Shown here: piece after piece, positions 27,850-37,457 of the stretch
Layout of the letters: every line of letters starts with the position of its first letter
Position numbering within the stretch: position 1 is the first letter of the stretch
Source of the DNA: Caulobacteraceae bacterium
GTDB lineage: Bacteria > Pseudomonadota > Alphaproteobacteria > Caulobacterales > Caulobacteraceae
NCBI GenBank assembly: GCA_025359665.1
Contig: JANYFU010000405.1
Coordinates: forward strand, 1 to 48,151
Reading direction: 5' to 3'
Length of the DNA stretch: 48,151 nt
Notes under the pieces: generated by a model
Told to the model about the DNA's origin: nothing
Databases searched by the model: none
The model's input: the letters and a program-made list of their open reading frames with translations, nothing else
Program-made: the position numbers and the translations under genes

Positions 27850-27915
27850 CGAAAATTTGCCGCAGTTAGCGAAACGGCCTTGACAGGGAGATCCGCGCCT
27901 GACTGCACGTTCTCG

Positions 27916-27990
27916 TGGTACGCCCTACGGGAGTCGAACCCGTCTTCCCAGATTGAAAATCTGGTGTCCTAACCGATAGACGAAGGGCGC
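27916..27990 (-). tRNA. tRNA-Glu (anticodon TTC)
   Basis: Reverse complement gcgcccttcgtctatcggttaggacaccagattttcaatctgggaagacgggttcgactcccgtagggcgtacca; anticodon loop TTTTCAA. Confidence 0.94.
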
Positions 27991-28056
27991 ATGTCTCACG
28001 GGAGCGGGGGGTATATCCGCGCGCCCATGACCGCGCAAGTGGGTCCCCATTCCGCC

Positions 28057-29868
28057 TCAGGGTTGCTGGCGGCCGTCCGCGGCGTCTTCGATCTCAAGCT
28101 GCACGCCCCTGCGTCCGTTCCAATCATCAACCTTCAGTTTTCCAGCGACATGGATCGAACCTCCACCGGCAAGGAGTCTTCGCCCCAGGTCGGTATCCTC
28201 CGATCGCCAGGCAACCGCCTTTAGCCGGCCGCCTCCCAATCCGACCAGATCGCATCTGATATGACCGCCTCGCATCGGGAAAGCCCGCTCAACCCTTACG
28301 TCAGCGATAGCGAACATCAGTTCAGGGTTTCCTGGACCGAAGGGGGCCAAAGGCTGAAGCTCTTCCAGAAAGGTCCGGGCGGCTGCCTCCGGGGTCACCA
28401 GAACATCGATATCAAGAGCATCCTCCGCTCTCGCCTCAAACATCTCGCCTGCCAGGGCCTCACATAGAAAATCTCTGAACTCCGGTATCGTCGCCGGACG
28501 TAGAGTCAGGCCTGCGGCCATGGCGTGGCCACCGCCCGCGATCAGGAGACCACTTTCAAACGCCGCCTGAACGGCCTGTCCGAGATTCACTCCGGGTTGA
28601 GAGCGCCCTGAACCCTTGGCGATATCCCCTGCCCTGTCGATCCCGATGACCACGACCGGCTTTCGATAGTGCTCCCGCAATCGACTGGCGACGATGCCTA
28701 CAACGCCCGGATGCCACCCCTCGCGGGCCACCACGATGACTGGCGCTTCTGGATCAAGATTGCTGCCCTGTTCGAGATCCAGCATGGCCTGCTTGACGAT
28801 GGCGCTCTCGACAAGCTTGCGTTCGGTGTTCAGCGCGTCAAGTTCTCGCGCCAAGTCGCCAGCCTCGATGAGGTCATCGGTGGACAGAAGCCGGGCGCCG
28901 AGATCCGAGCGGCCAATCCGCCCCCCGGCATTGATACGGGGACCGAGAATGAATCCCGCCTCGAAGACGCCGGCGGACTCCTTGGCCAGGCCGGCCACGT
29001 CCATCAGGGCCGATAAGCCCGGATTTCGCCACATCGACATGGCTCGGAGGCCAAGCGCCGTCAGAGCCCGGTTAAAGCCGACCAGCTGCGTTACATCGCA
29101 AATGGCGCCCATGGCGGCCAGATCCAACCATTGACGCACATCCGGTTCAGGCCGGTCTGTAAACAAGCCGCGACGCCTGGCCTCGCGGTTGAGAGCCACC
29201 AGCAAGACAAATGTTACCCCCGCCGCGGCCAGAATGCCCTGGCCGGAGCCGCAGTCGGGACGGTTCGGATTGACGAGGGCCGACGCAAGCGGCGTGGCGG
29301 CGCCCATGAGGTGATGATCGATAACCACGACTTTCAAGCCCACCTCGGCGGCGGCCTGGATCGCGTCGTAGGCGGCGGCGCCGCAATCCACTGTGATCAC
29401 CAGATCGACGCCGTCGGCTTTCAGCTTACGAAACGCCGCTGGGCTCGGCCCATAGCCCTCGGTCATCCGGTCCGGCACATAGATGGGCAGGTCCAGCCCC
29501 ATGGCCCGGAACCAGCGCACCAGCTGAGCGGCGCTACTGGCCCCGTCCACGTCATAGTCGGCAAAGACTGTCAGGCTGAGGCCGTCGACCAGGGCGTCCA
29601 ACAGGATCGATGCTGCCAGGTCCATGTCGGTGAAACTGGATGGGTCGGGAAACAGCACCCTCAGTGTCGGCCGCAGGAACGACTCTCCAGCCTCTATCGC
29701 CACGCCACGAGACGCCATGGCCCGGGCAAGCGGTTCCGAAAGACCGAGCTGCGCCTGATGCGCCCGGGTTATCTCGGGGTCAGCTGGTCTGGCGCGCCAC
29801 CTGCGGCCAAGCAACGACCTGCGCACATCAAGGAAGTCACTTGAAATCGACTGTTCCAGGGCCATCAA
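28057..29868 (-). CDS. recJ: Single-stranded-DNA-specific exonuclease RecJ
   Basis: VFADYDVDGASSAAQLVRWFRAMG, LVITVDCGAAAYDAI, VVIDHHLMG (DHH), GPRINAGGRIG, GGGHAMAAGLTL. Confidence 0.96.
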   Translation of the reverse strand: MMALEQSISSDFLDVRRSLLGRRWRARPADPEITRAHQAQLGLSEPLARAMASRGVAIEAGESFLRPTLRVLFPDPSSFTDMDLAASILLDALVDGLSLTVFADYDVDGASSAAQLVRWFRAMGLDLPIYVPDRMTEGYGPSPAAFRKLKADGVDLVITVDCGAAAYDAIQAAAEVGLKVVVIDHHLMGAATPLASALVNPNRPDCGSGQGILAAAGVTFVLLVALNREARRRGLFTDRPEPDVRQWLDLAAMGAICDVTQLVGFNRALTALGLRAMSMWRNPGLSALMDVAGLAKESAGVFEAGFILGPRINAGGRIGRSDLGARLLSTDDLIEAGDLARELDALNTERKLVESAIVKQAMLDLEQGSNLDPEAPVIVVAREGWHPGVVGIVASRLREHYRKPVVVIGIDRAGDIAKGSGRSQPGVNLGQAVQAAFESGLLIAGGGHAMAAGLTLRPATIPEFRDFLCEALAGEMFEARAEDALDIDVLVTPEAAARTFLEELQPLAPFGPGNPELMFAIADVRVERAFPMRGGHIRCDLVGLGGGRLKAVAWRSEDTDLGRRLLAGGGSIHVAGKLKVDDWNGRRGVQLEIEDAADGRQQP

Positions 29869-30818
29869 ACCCGGCGTTTCATCCGGACATGGCGCACCAC
29901 GCCGCTGACGGAGTTCATGACCAGAGTGTGCGTATGAAGGAAACCATTCACAACTTTGACGCCGTCGAGCAGCGCGCCGTCCGTCACGCCCGTGGCGACG
30001 AAAATGGCGTCGGCGCGGACCATCTCATGCAGATCGTATTTCTTATCCAGGTCGGTGATGCCGTGGCCGCGGGCGCGGGCCCGTTCATCGGCGTTGCGAA
30101 ACACCAGCCGTCCCTGAAACTGACCGCCAACGCATTTCAAGGCCGCGCAGGCCAAAACCCCCTCGGGCGCGCCGCCTTGACCCAGGTACATGTCGATCCC
30201 CGTATCGGCGTCGGCGGTGTTGATAACCCCGGCGATGTCGCCGTCGGTGATCAGATGCACCCGCGCGCCCACTGACCTCAATGACGCGATGATCTCCGCA
30301 TGCCGCGGACGGTCAAGGACGCAGACGGTGATATCGGTGGGATCGACGCCCTTGGCGGCGGCCAGGGCCCGTGTGTTGTCGGCGGGACTGCGATCAAGGT
30401 CCAGCATGCCGGCCGGATAGCCTGGTCCGCAGGCGATCTTATCCATATAGGTATCCGGTGCGTTGAGTAGCGTGCCGGTCGGCGCCCAGGCCATTACCGC
30501 CAAAGCGTTGGTCATCGCCTTCGCCGTCAGCGATGTCCCTTCCAACGGATCAAGGGCGATGTCGATTTTCGGCCCTCCGCCTCGCCCGACACGTTCGCCG
30601 ATGTAGAGCATGGGAGCCTCATCGCGCTCCCCTTCCCCGATCACGATGACGCCTTCGATATCAAGCTCATTGAGCGCGGTGCGCATGGCGTCCACGGCGG
30701 CCTGATCGGCGGCTTGCTCATCGCCTCTTCCAACCAGGGCCCACGCGGCGATAGCGGCCGATTCGGAAACACTTACGGCGTCCATAACCAAGGAGCGATA
30801 CAATACCTGTGAAGTCAT
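29865..30818 (-). CDS. glpX: Class II fructose-1,6-bisphosphatase
   Basis: VSESAAIAAWALVGRGDEQAADQAAVDAMR, GVIVIGEGERDEAPMLYIGERVG, DIALDPLEGTSLTAKAMTNALAVMA. Confidence 0.96.
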   Translation of the reverse strand: MTSQVLYRSLVMDAVSVSESAAIAAWALVGRGDEQAADQAAVDAMRTALNELDIEGVIVIGEGERDEAPMLYIGERVGRGGGPKIDIALDPLEGTSLTAKAMTNALAVMAWAPTGTLLNAPDTYMDKIACGPGYPAGMLDLDRSPADNTRALAAAKGVDPTDITVCVLDRPRHAEIIASLRSVGARVHLITDGDIAGVINTADADTGIDMYLGQGGAPEGVLACAALKCVGGQFQGRLVFRNADERARARGHGITDLDKKYDLHEMVRADAIFVATGVTDGALLDGVKVVNGFLHTHTLVMNSVSGVVRHVRMKRRV

Positions 30819-30856
30819 TGAAATCTCCGGCTAAGTCCCATGGCGGTCCGCGATCT

Positions 30857-32146
30857 CTAAATAAGCGAGATACGGATCACGCGGGGCGGCGCAATAAGGC
30901 TCGGCAATAGACTCATGGCCTGGACGGCCTTGGCGATGGTCGCTTCTGGCGCCAGATGAGTCGTCAGAACGATCGGCACGCCGCCGGCTCCTTGCGCTGG
31001 TTTTTGGAGAAAGCTGTCGATCGAAACACCGGCGTCCGCCAGGGTCTCTGAAACCGAGGCGATGACACCAGGCTGATCGCGGACTAGTAACCGCACGTAG
31101 ACGCGGCCCAGGGAGTCGACTGGGGAGACACTACCGAATTCCACGAGAGAATTTGCCGCTCGTTGAAAAACCGGCCGCGCCGCGCCTGCCATGACATCGG
31201 CGATATCCGCGGCGACGGCGGCCGCGGTCGGACCCGCGCCAGCGCCCGCGCCTTGGATGAACATACGCCCGATCTTACGAGATTGAATGAATAGCGCGTT
31301 CAATACGCCATCCACACGCGCCAAAGGGTGATCGAGCGCTGTCAGAGCGGGATGCACCCGCACCGAAACCCCCGCGGGGCCGCGAACGGCGCTGGCCACC
31401 AGCTTGATGCGGTATCCCAGGTCCTTCGCGAGACGGATATCCAGCAGTTCAATACCGTCGACACCCTCGATTTCGGCGGCTGACAGGGTCGGCGCGCCGC
31501 CAAAGGCCAGAGCCGCAAGAATGGTGATCTTATGGGCGGCGTCGAACCCACCGACGTCCATGGTCGGATCGGTTTCAGCATACCCCAGCGCCTGGGCTTC
31601 GGCGAGGACCTCGAGGAAACCGCGCCCAGTCGCCTCCATCTCCGTGAGGATGTAGTTGCAGGTGCCGTTCAAGATGCCGGCCACAGCCTCGATCTGATCG
31701 CCGACCAGGGCCTCGCGCACAAGCTTCACCGCGGGCGTTCCACCCATCACCGCCGCTTCAAACAGTAGTGGCGCGCCATGAGTCTCGGCGATCATCGCCA
31801 GCGCGCGACCGTGAGTGGCGATCAGCGCCTTGTTGGCCGTGACCACGGGCTTGCCCGCCCGCAAGGCCGCTTCCACCGCGGCGGCGGCTGGCCCATCGGC
31901 CCCGCCGATCAGTTCGACAAAGATGTCCGTTTCGGATGAACGGGCCAGGGCGACGGGGTCATCGGACCACTTGAAGCCGGATATATCCACGGGCCGGGCG
32001 GCGGACCGCGTTCGAGCGCTCACCCCGGTCACAAGACAGTGAGACCCAGTGGGCGAAAAGTCTGGTCGCGCCTGGACGAGGTCGATCAGTCCCGATCCGA
32101 CCGTGCCCAATCCAGCCACGCCCAGTCGCCATTGTGCTCTGCTCAA
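30857..32146 (-). CDS. hom: Homoserine dehydrogenase
   Basis: WRLGVAGLGTVGSGLIDLV, VVTANKALIATHG, EAAVMGGTPAVKLVREAL, GILNGTCNYILTEME, C-terminal ACT-like domain. TTG start at 32146 inferred; the ORF continues artefactually into the upstream gene. Confidence 0.94.
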   Translation of the reverse strand: MSRAQWRLGVAGLGTVGSGLIDLVQARPDFSPTGSHCLVTGVSARTRSAARPVDISGFKWSDDPVALARSSETDIFVELIGGADGPAAAAVEAALRAGKPVVTANKALIATHGRALAMIAETHGAPLLFEAAVMGGTPAVKLVREALVGDQIEAVAGILNGTCNYILTEMEATGRGFLEVLAEAQALGYAETDPTMDVGGFDAAHKITILAALAFGGAPTLSAAEIEGVDGIELLDIRLAKDLGYRIKLVASAVRGPAGVSVRVHPALTALDHPLARVDGVLNALFIQSRKIGRMFIQGAGAGAGPTAAAVAADIADVMAGAARPVFQRAANSLVEFGSVSPVDSLGRVYVRLLVRDQPGVIASVSETLADAGVSIDSFLQKPAQGAGGVPIVLTTHLAPEATIAKAVQAMSLLPSLIAPPRVIRISLI

Positions 32147-32160
32147 CGGTTCGGTCCCCG

Positions 32161-33381
32161 TCAGGTCGCCGACGCGAGATCTCGCGCGCCGCTCAGGATC
32201 TGCCCGGATCGATCGAGAAACCTTTTGACGTTGCGGGCGGCCTGCCGGATCCGGTGCTCGTTCTCCACCAGGCCAATCCGGACATACCCCTCGCCGTATT
32301 CTCCGAACGCCACACCGGGCGACACCGCGACACCCGCCTCTTCGATGAGGAGTTTTGAGAAGACCATCGAGCCAGCCTCGCGGAAAGCTTCTGGCAGTGG
32401 CGCCCAGGCGAACATCGAAGCCGGTGGTGTTGGTATATCCCAGCCGGCCCGGGCCATGGACGACACCAGGACATCGCGGCGGGATTTGTAGATCGCGCGT
32501 ATCTCCGCGACGCAATCCTGCGGACCGTTCAGCGCCGCGGTGGCGGCGACCTGAATCGGCGTGAACGCTCCGTAGTCCAGGTAGGATTTCACCCGCGCCA
32601 GCGCGGCGCACATTCTGGCGTTGCCAACCACCATACCCACGCGCCAGCCCGCCATTGCATAGGTTTTCGACAGCGAATTGACCTCTACAGCGATATCGCG
32701 CGCGCCATCGACCTGTAAAATCGACGGCGGTGGGTTATTGTCGAAATAGATTTCCGAGTAGGCGATGTCGGACAACACCAGCATGTCATGCTTTCTCGCA
32801 AGGGCGATGGCGTCCTTGTAGAAATCCAGGTCAACCCATTGCGCGGTGGGATTGGAGGGGTAGCTGACGATCAACACGCTGGCGGGCGGGGCCGAATGAC
32901 GCACCGCCCGGCTGACACCGGAAAGATAGGCTTCGGGAGTCAGAGCGGGGACGTGCCGTATGACACCGCCGGCCATGATGAAGCCATAGGCGTGGATCGG
33001 GTAAGCTGGATTGGGGCATATGATCACGTCGCCCGGCGCTGTCAGCGCCTGGGCGAGGTTAGCAAATCCCTCTTTGGAGCCCAAGGTCGCCACCACTTCG
33101 GTCTCCGGATTGAGCGTCACACCGAAGCGATTGGCGTAGTAGCCCGCCATCGCGCGCCTGAGGCCGAGGATTCCCTTGGAGGCGGAGTATCGTCCTGACT
33201 TAGGATCCCGCGCCGTTTCGATCAGCTTATCGACGATATGCCTGGGCGTGGGCATGTCCGGGTTGCCCATGCCGAAATCGATGATGTCGACCCCCTCGCC
33301 CCGCAACCGGGCCTTCAGGCGGTTGACCTCTTCGAACACATACGGCGGAAGGCGGCGAATACGATGGAAATCAGGAATCAC
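32161..33381 (-). CDS. Class I/II aminotransferase (AlaC/LL-DAP aminotransferase-like)
   Basis: DFGMGNPDMPTPRHIVDKL, YSASKGILGLRRAMAGYY, ICPNPAYPIHAYG, VSYPSNPTAQW, SLSKTYAMAGWRVGM. Confidence 0.92.
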   Translation of the reverse strand: MIPDFHRIRRLPPYVFEEVNRLKARLRGEGVDIIDFGMGNPDMPTPRHIVDKLIETARDPKSGRYSASKGILGLRRAMAGYYANRFGVTLNPETEVVATLGSKEGFANLAQALTAPGDVIICPNPAYPIHAYGFIMAGGVIRHVPALTPEAYLSGVSRAVRHSAPPASVLIVSYPSNPTAQWVDLDFYKDAIALARKHDMLVLSDIAYSEIYFDNNPPPSILQVDGARDIAVEVNSLSKTYAMAGWRVGMVVGNARMCAALARVKSYLDYGAFTPIQVAATAALNGPQDCVAEIRAIYKSRRDVLVSSMARAGWDIPTPPASMFAWAPLPEAFREAGSMVFSKLLIEEAGVAVSPGVAFGEYGEGYVRIGLVENEHRIRQAARNVKRFLDRSGQILSGARDLASAT

Positions 33382-33776
33382 GAGTGCGGTCTCCGGGGCG
33401 GTTCAGCCTTGCGCCGGGCCTCCGCCTCGAACGTTTGGGTATCGGATGGGGTCGAGCCATCGGCCAAAGGCGGTGGCGCGGCTTGCGCCCTGGCCGCCGC
33501 GCTGAACCTTTCGGCGCCGTCCAGCGGCAGGCTCGACGCGTCATCGCGGTTTTTTACGACAAGGCGACGTCCCGCCTGCCGCGTCTCCACCACCGCGGCT
33601 TTGAACGCGCTGGCGTCACGCACATCGGTCGGCGTCGCCGGGATTGAACACAAGGTTGGATAGGCTGACGTTCGCGCGGGTGGCCCGCAGGCACTCGCCT
33701 CCGCCGGGTTGAACGCTAGCGCCTGAGCGCCTGGAATCGCAAACGCCACCAGGGCGAGCCAAAGGGCCTTTGTCAT
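33378..33776 (-). CDS. Small exported hypothetical protein
   Basis: Start MTKALWLALVAFAIPGAQALAF at 33776 (signal-peptide-like) followed by a polar Pro/Ala-rich tail; 3' end overlaps the aminotransferase start by 4 nt. Confidence 0.6.
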   Translation of the reverse strand: MTKALWLALVAFAIPGAQALAFNPAEASACGPPARTSAYPTLCSIPATPTDVRDASAFKAAVVETRQAGRRLVVKNRDDASSLPLDGAERFSAAARAQAAPPPLADGSTPSDTQTFEAEARRKAEPPRRPHS

Positions 33777-33873
33777 TGATTGGGGTTGCTTTAGGGAATT
33801 CATCAGAGCCGAGGTCATAGGCCAGACCGCGCCCAAGAGAAAGAGCGCGGCCATCGGCCGAAGGGAGCTGAAC

Positions 33874-35832
33874 ATGAAGGATACCGTCAAGAAATCCAAG
33901 GCGCGCGCCAAGGCTTCCTTGTCAGTCGAGAGTGGCGCCAAAAAGAAGAAATCGTCCAAATCCGCGCCCCAGGTCGCGACCATGCCAAACGGGCACGAAG
34001 CTAAACTATCGCCGGCCGGCGACGCTCCCTCCCAAGCGACGATGGGCCTGGAGTTCATGTCGGCAGACCAGCGTGCCGCTATCGAGGCCCTCTCTTTGAA
34101 CCTGGCCCGCGCCGCTATGACGGCTCAAAGCGCCATCGCCGAGGCGGCTCTGCGTCAAGCCGATCGGCCGGCAGCGCTGAATCCGGATCCCTTCCACGTC
34201 AGCACGGCCATGAGCGAGGTGATCGGCAAGCTGGCGGGGCAACCTGACCGCCTGCTTCGCGCCCAGGCCGATCTCTATGGCCGTTACATGGAGTTGTGGC
34301 GTTCCGCCGCCGGCTCTGGAGCCAAGTCGGCACCGGCCGCTACCGAAGGCGGCAAGGTCGATAAGAGGTTCAGCAATCCCGACTGGTCGACCAATCCCGT
34401 CTTCGACGTCGTCAAGAAATCCTATCTGATCACTTCGAACTGGCTTAATGATCTGGTCGGTGGTGTCGAAGGCGTCGAACCCCTGACCAAACGCCGTGTT
34501 GAGTTCTTCACGCGGATGCTGACCGACGCATTTTCGCCCTCCAATTTTTTGCTTTCCAACCCAGTCGCCCTTCGCGAGGCCATGGATAGCCGGGGCGAGA
34601 GCATTCTGCGGGGCATGGAGAACTTTGCCGCGGATCTGGAACGAGGTGGTGGCCAGCTGGCGATCAGTCAGACCGACCTCAGCCGCTTCACGGTTGGTGA
34701 AAACGTCGCGACCGCGCCTGGAAAAGTGATATTCCAAAATGATATCATACAGATATTACAGTTTTCTCCGACTACGGAGGCGGTGTTTGAAATACCTCTG
34801 CTGATCTTTCCGCCCTGGATCAACAAATTCTACATCCTTGATCTGAGACCGGAAAATTCCATGATCCGCTGGTTGGCGGGCCAGGGATTCACCGTCTTCG
34901 TAACCTCCTGGGTCAACCCGGACGTCGAACTGGCCACCAAAACCTTCGAGGACTATTTGCATGAGGGAATTTACGCCGCCATCGACGCCGTCACCCGTCA
35001 GACGGGCGTAGAAACGGTCAATACCGTCGGCTATTGCATCGGCGGCACGATGCTGTCGTGCGCCCTGGCGCACATGGCGGCCCGAGGCGACAAGCGGGTG
35101 GCGTCGGCGACATTCTTCGCCGCCCAGCAGGATTTTTCTGAAGCCGGCGATCTGCTCATCTTCACGAACGAAGACTGGCTCAAAGAGCTTGAGACCAAGA
35201 TGGACGCCGGGGGTGGGGTTCTGGCGGGCCAGACAATGGCCGACACTTTCAACGCCTTGCGCGGCAATGATCTGATTTGGTCGTTCTTCGTGAACAACTA
35301 TCTGATGGGTAAGGAACCGAAACCCTTTGATCTGCTGTTCTGGAATTCCGACCAGACCCGAATGCCTAAAACGCTGCACCTGTTCTATTTGAGAAAATTC
35401 TACGGCGAGAACGCCCTTTCCGAGGGCAAGCTTGATCTGGCAGGCGTTCGCCTTGATCTTTCCAGTGTTAAGACACCGATCTACGTTCAATCCTCGCGTG
35501 AAGACCACATCGCTCCCGCACGCTCGGTCTACAAAGGCGCGACGCTGTTTGGAGGACCTGTCACGTTTACGCTGGCGGGGTCGGGCCATATCGCTGGCGT
35601 CATCAACGCCCCGGCAGCCATGAAATACCAGCATTGGACCAACGACGCCTTGCCCGACACCCTGGCGTCGTGGATGGCGGGGGCCACGGAATCACCGGGA
35701 TCCTGGTGGCCGCATTGGGCTACGTGGCTGAAGGCCCGATCCGGCGGCCAAGTCCCTGCCCGTGATCCATCAGCGGGTCCGCTCAAGGCCTTGGACGACG
35801 CGCCGGGGTCATTTGTGAAGGTTCGCTCCTGA
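33874..35832 (+). CDS. phaC: Class I poly(R)-hydroxyalkanoic acid synthase
   Basis: PLLIFPPWINKFYILDLRPENSMIRWL, VNTVGYCIGGTMLSCALAHMAA (lipase-like Cys box), NSDQTRMPKTLHLFYLRKFY, SREDHIAPARSVY, GSGHIAGVINAP. Confidence 0.97.
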   Translation: MKDTVKKSKARAKASLSVESGAKKKKSSKSAPQVATMPNGHEAKLSPAGDAPSQATMGLEFMSADQRAAIEALSLNLARAAMTAQSAIAEAALRQADRPAALNPDPFHVSTAMSEVIGKLAGQPDRLLRAQADLYGRYMELWRSAAGSGAKSAPAATEGGKVDKRFSNPDWSTNPVFDVVKKSYLITSNWLNDLVGGVEGVEPLTKRRVEFFTRMLTDAFSPSNFLLSNPVALREAMDSRGESILRGMENFAADLERGGGQLAISQTDLSRFTVGENVATAPGKVIFQNDIIQILQFSPTTEAVFEIPLLIFPPWINKFYILDLRPENSMIRWLAGQGFTVFVTSWVNPDVELATKTFEDYLHEGIYAAIDAVTRQTGVETVNTVGYCIGGTMLSCALAHMAARGDKRVASATFFAAQQDFSEAGDLLIFTNEDWLKELETKMDAGGGVLAGQTMADTFNALRGNDLIWSFFVNNYLMGKEPKPFDLLFWNSDQTRMPKTLHLFYLRKFYGENALSEGKLDLAGVRLDLSSVKTPIYVQSSREDHIAPARSVYKGATLFGGPVTFTLAGSGHIAGVINAPAAMKYQHWTNDALPDTLASWMAGATESPGSWWPHWATWLKARSGGQVPARDPSAGPLKALDDAPGSFVKVRS

Positions 35833-35860
35833 AAGCGGGAGTTACGGATACGCAACGCCG

Positions 35861-36364
35861 TCAGGTTGCGGAATACGTCAGAGCCACGCCGTTGTTGCAG
35901 TACCTCAACCCGGTGGGGGGCGGGCCGTCATCGAACAGGTGGCCCTGGTGGCCCAGGCAACGAGCGCAATGATATTCGGTGCGCGGTATGCCCAGGGCGA
36001 AGTCCGCCTTCTTGCCAAACGCGCCAGGCAGAGCCCGATAGAAACTCGGCCAGCCAGTTCCCGAATCATATTTCCAATCGGATTTGAACAAGGGCAGCGC
36101 GCAGCCACGACACTTGAACAGGCCTTTTCGATGCTCGCCGTTAAGGGGACTGGTGAACGGCCTCTCGGTCCCTTCGGCGCGAAGTATATCATAGGAGGCC
36201 GAGGGCAAGCGCGCGCGCCAATCGGCGTTGGTAAGTTTGCGTTCAGGCGCATTGGTCCAGGGGTCGCTGGGCGCGGCCACGCTCAGGGTGGGCAGACCCA
36301 TCATCAAGGCTCCGGCGCCCCGGAAGGCGGCACGGCGGGTGAAGTAAGGGTTTTCGATGGTCAT
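35861..36364 (-). CDS. msrB: Peptide-methionine (R)-S-oxide reductase, exported
   Basis: CRGCALPLFKSDWKYDSGTGWPSFYRA, FALGIPRTEYHCARCLGHQGHLFDDGPPPTGLRYCNNG; two CxxC motifs and catalytic RYC; N-terminal YFTRRAAFRGAGALMMG signal-like sequence. Confidence 0.93.
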   Translation of the reverse strand: MTIENPYFTRRAAFRGAGALMMGLPTLSVAAPSDPWTNAPERKLTNADWRARLPSASYDILRAEGTERPFTSPLNGEHRKGLFKCRGCALPLFKSDWKYDSGTGWPSFYRALPGAFGKKADFALGIPRTEYHCARCLGHQGHLFDDGPPPTGLRYCNNGVALTYSAT

Positions 36365-36416
36365 GGCTGTTTATACGCTGGACGAGCCGATCGGGTTACA
36401 GGCGGCCCGGTGTTCC

Positions 36417-37370
36417 CTACGATTCCAGACCGGTCGCTTCGTCGAACCCCAGGGCGAGATTGAGGTTCTGTACCGCCGCTCCAGCCGCGCCCTTTCCCAG
36501 ATTGTCCAAAACCGCCACCAGCCGAGCTTGTCCCAACTCGTCAGCGCCAAAGGCGTAGAGGCGCATGAAATTCGATCCATTCAAGGCTTCGGGATCGAGC
36601 GTCTCAGTGATCATCGCCTCCCCTGGCGAAGCCACCTCCACGAAATGTTCGCCCTCATAGGCCCGCGATAGAGCCAGCTGAATGTCGCCGATACGGGGGC
36701 GGCCGGGGAGGGCCGCCAGTTGTAGGGGGACTTCGACAATCATTCCTTGGCGATAGCGGCCAACCGCGGGGGAAAACAGAGGCCGATGCGCCAGCCCCGC
36801 GTAGTGCTGCATCTCCGGCACATGCTTGTGCTTCAGGGATGTCGCATAGGGACGGTAGGCTGTCGTCGTATAGCCGGGAGCTTGGGCGTCCTCGAACTCG
36901 GTGATCATCGAGCGACCGCCGCCAGAGTAGCCGGAAACGGCGTTCACGGTGACCGGCCAGTCCGGCGGCAACAGCCCCTGTTTGATCAGTGGTCGGACCA
37001 AAGCCAGGAATCCGGTCGGATAGCAGCCGGGATTGCTGATCCGCGTCGCGGCGCGAATCGCCTCGCGTTGGCCGGGTCCCATTTCCGGAAAGCCGTAGGT
37101 CCAATCCAGCGCCGTCCGATGAGCAGTCGAGGCGTCGATAACCCGCACTTTGGGACTGTCGATCAGACTGACGGCCTCGCGCGCGGCATCGTCGGGAAGG
37201 CAAAGGATTACGGCGTCCGCACCATTGAGATAGGCGCGCCTCACGTCGGGGTTCTTGCGGTCGTCGGGGTCTATCGAGGCGATCGTAAGGTCCGTCCTGC
37301 CACGGAGGCGGTCACGGATCTGAAGTCCTGTTGTGCCCGCTTCGCCGTCGATGAACACCTTGGCTGTCAT
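36417..37370 (-). CDS. argC: N-acetyl-gamma-glutamyl-phosphate reductase
   Basis: KVFIDGEAGTTGLQIRDRL, DASTAHRTALDWTYGFPEM, ISNPGCYPTGFLALVRPL, SGYSGGGRSMI. ORF starts 37382; MTAKVF start is likely. Confidence 0.94.
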   Translation of the reverse strand: MTAKVFIDGEAGTTGLQIRDRLRGRTDLTIASIDPDDRKNPDVRRAYLNGADAVILCLPDDAAREAVSLIDSPKVRVIDASTAHRTALDWTYGFPEMGPGQREAIRAATRISNPGCYPTGFLALVRPLIKQGLLPPDWPVTVNAVSGYSGGGRSMITEFEDAQAPGYTTTAYRPYATSLKHKHVPEMQHYAGLAHRPLFSPAVGRYRQGMIVEVPLQLAALPGRPRIGDIQLALSRAYEGEHFVEVASPGEAMITETLDPEALNGSNFMRLYAFGADELGQARLVAVLDNLGKGAAGAAVQNLNLALGFDEATGLES

Positions 37371-37390
37371 GGCCGGATCCAACCTATCCC

Positions 37391-37429
37391 AAAAACGAAA
37401 AGAGCGCCTCGGATGGACCGAAGCGCTCT
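37391..37429 (-). terminator. Rho-independent terminator downstream of rpsI
   Basis: On the minus strand: AGAGCGCTTCGG-tccat-CCGAGGCGCTCT followed by TTTCGTTTTT; 12-bp stem with one G-U pair, then a T-rich tract. Confidence 0.85.
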
Positions 37430-37457
37430 CGACGAAACACCCTTGTGGATGCGCCCG

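Noticed and set aside
32147-32611. 155-aa N-terminal extension of the homoserine dehydrogenase ORF
   Set aside because: Runs out of frame through the aminotransferase coding region; the conserved Hom N-terminus begins at the TTG near 32146.
34006-34737. 243-aa and 292-aa minus-strand ORFs antisense to phaC
   Set aside because: Shadow ORFs of an intact phaC.
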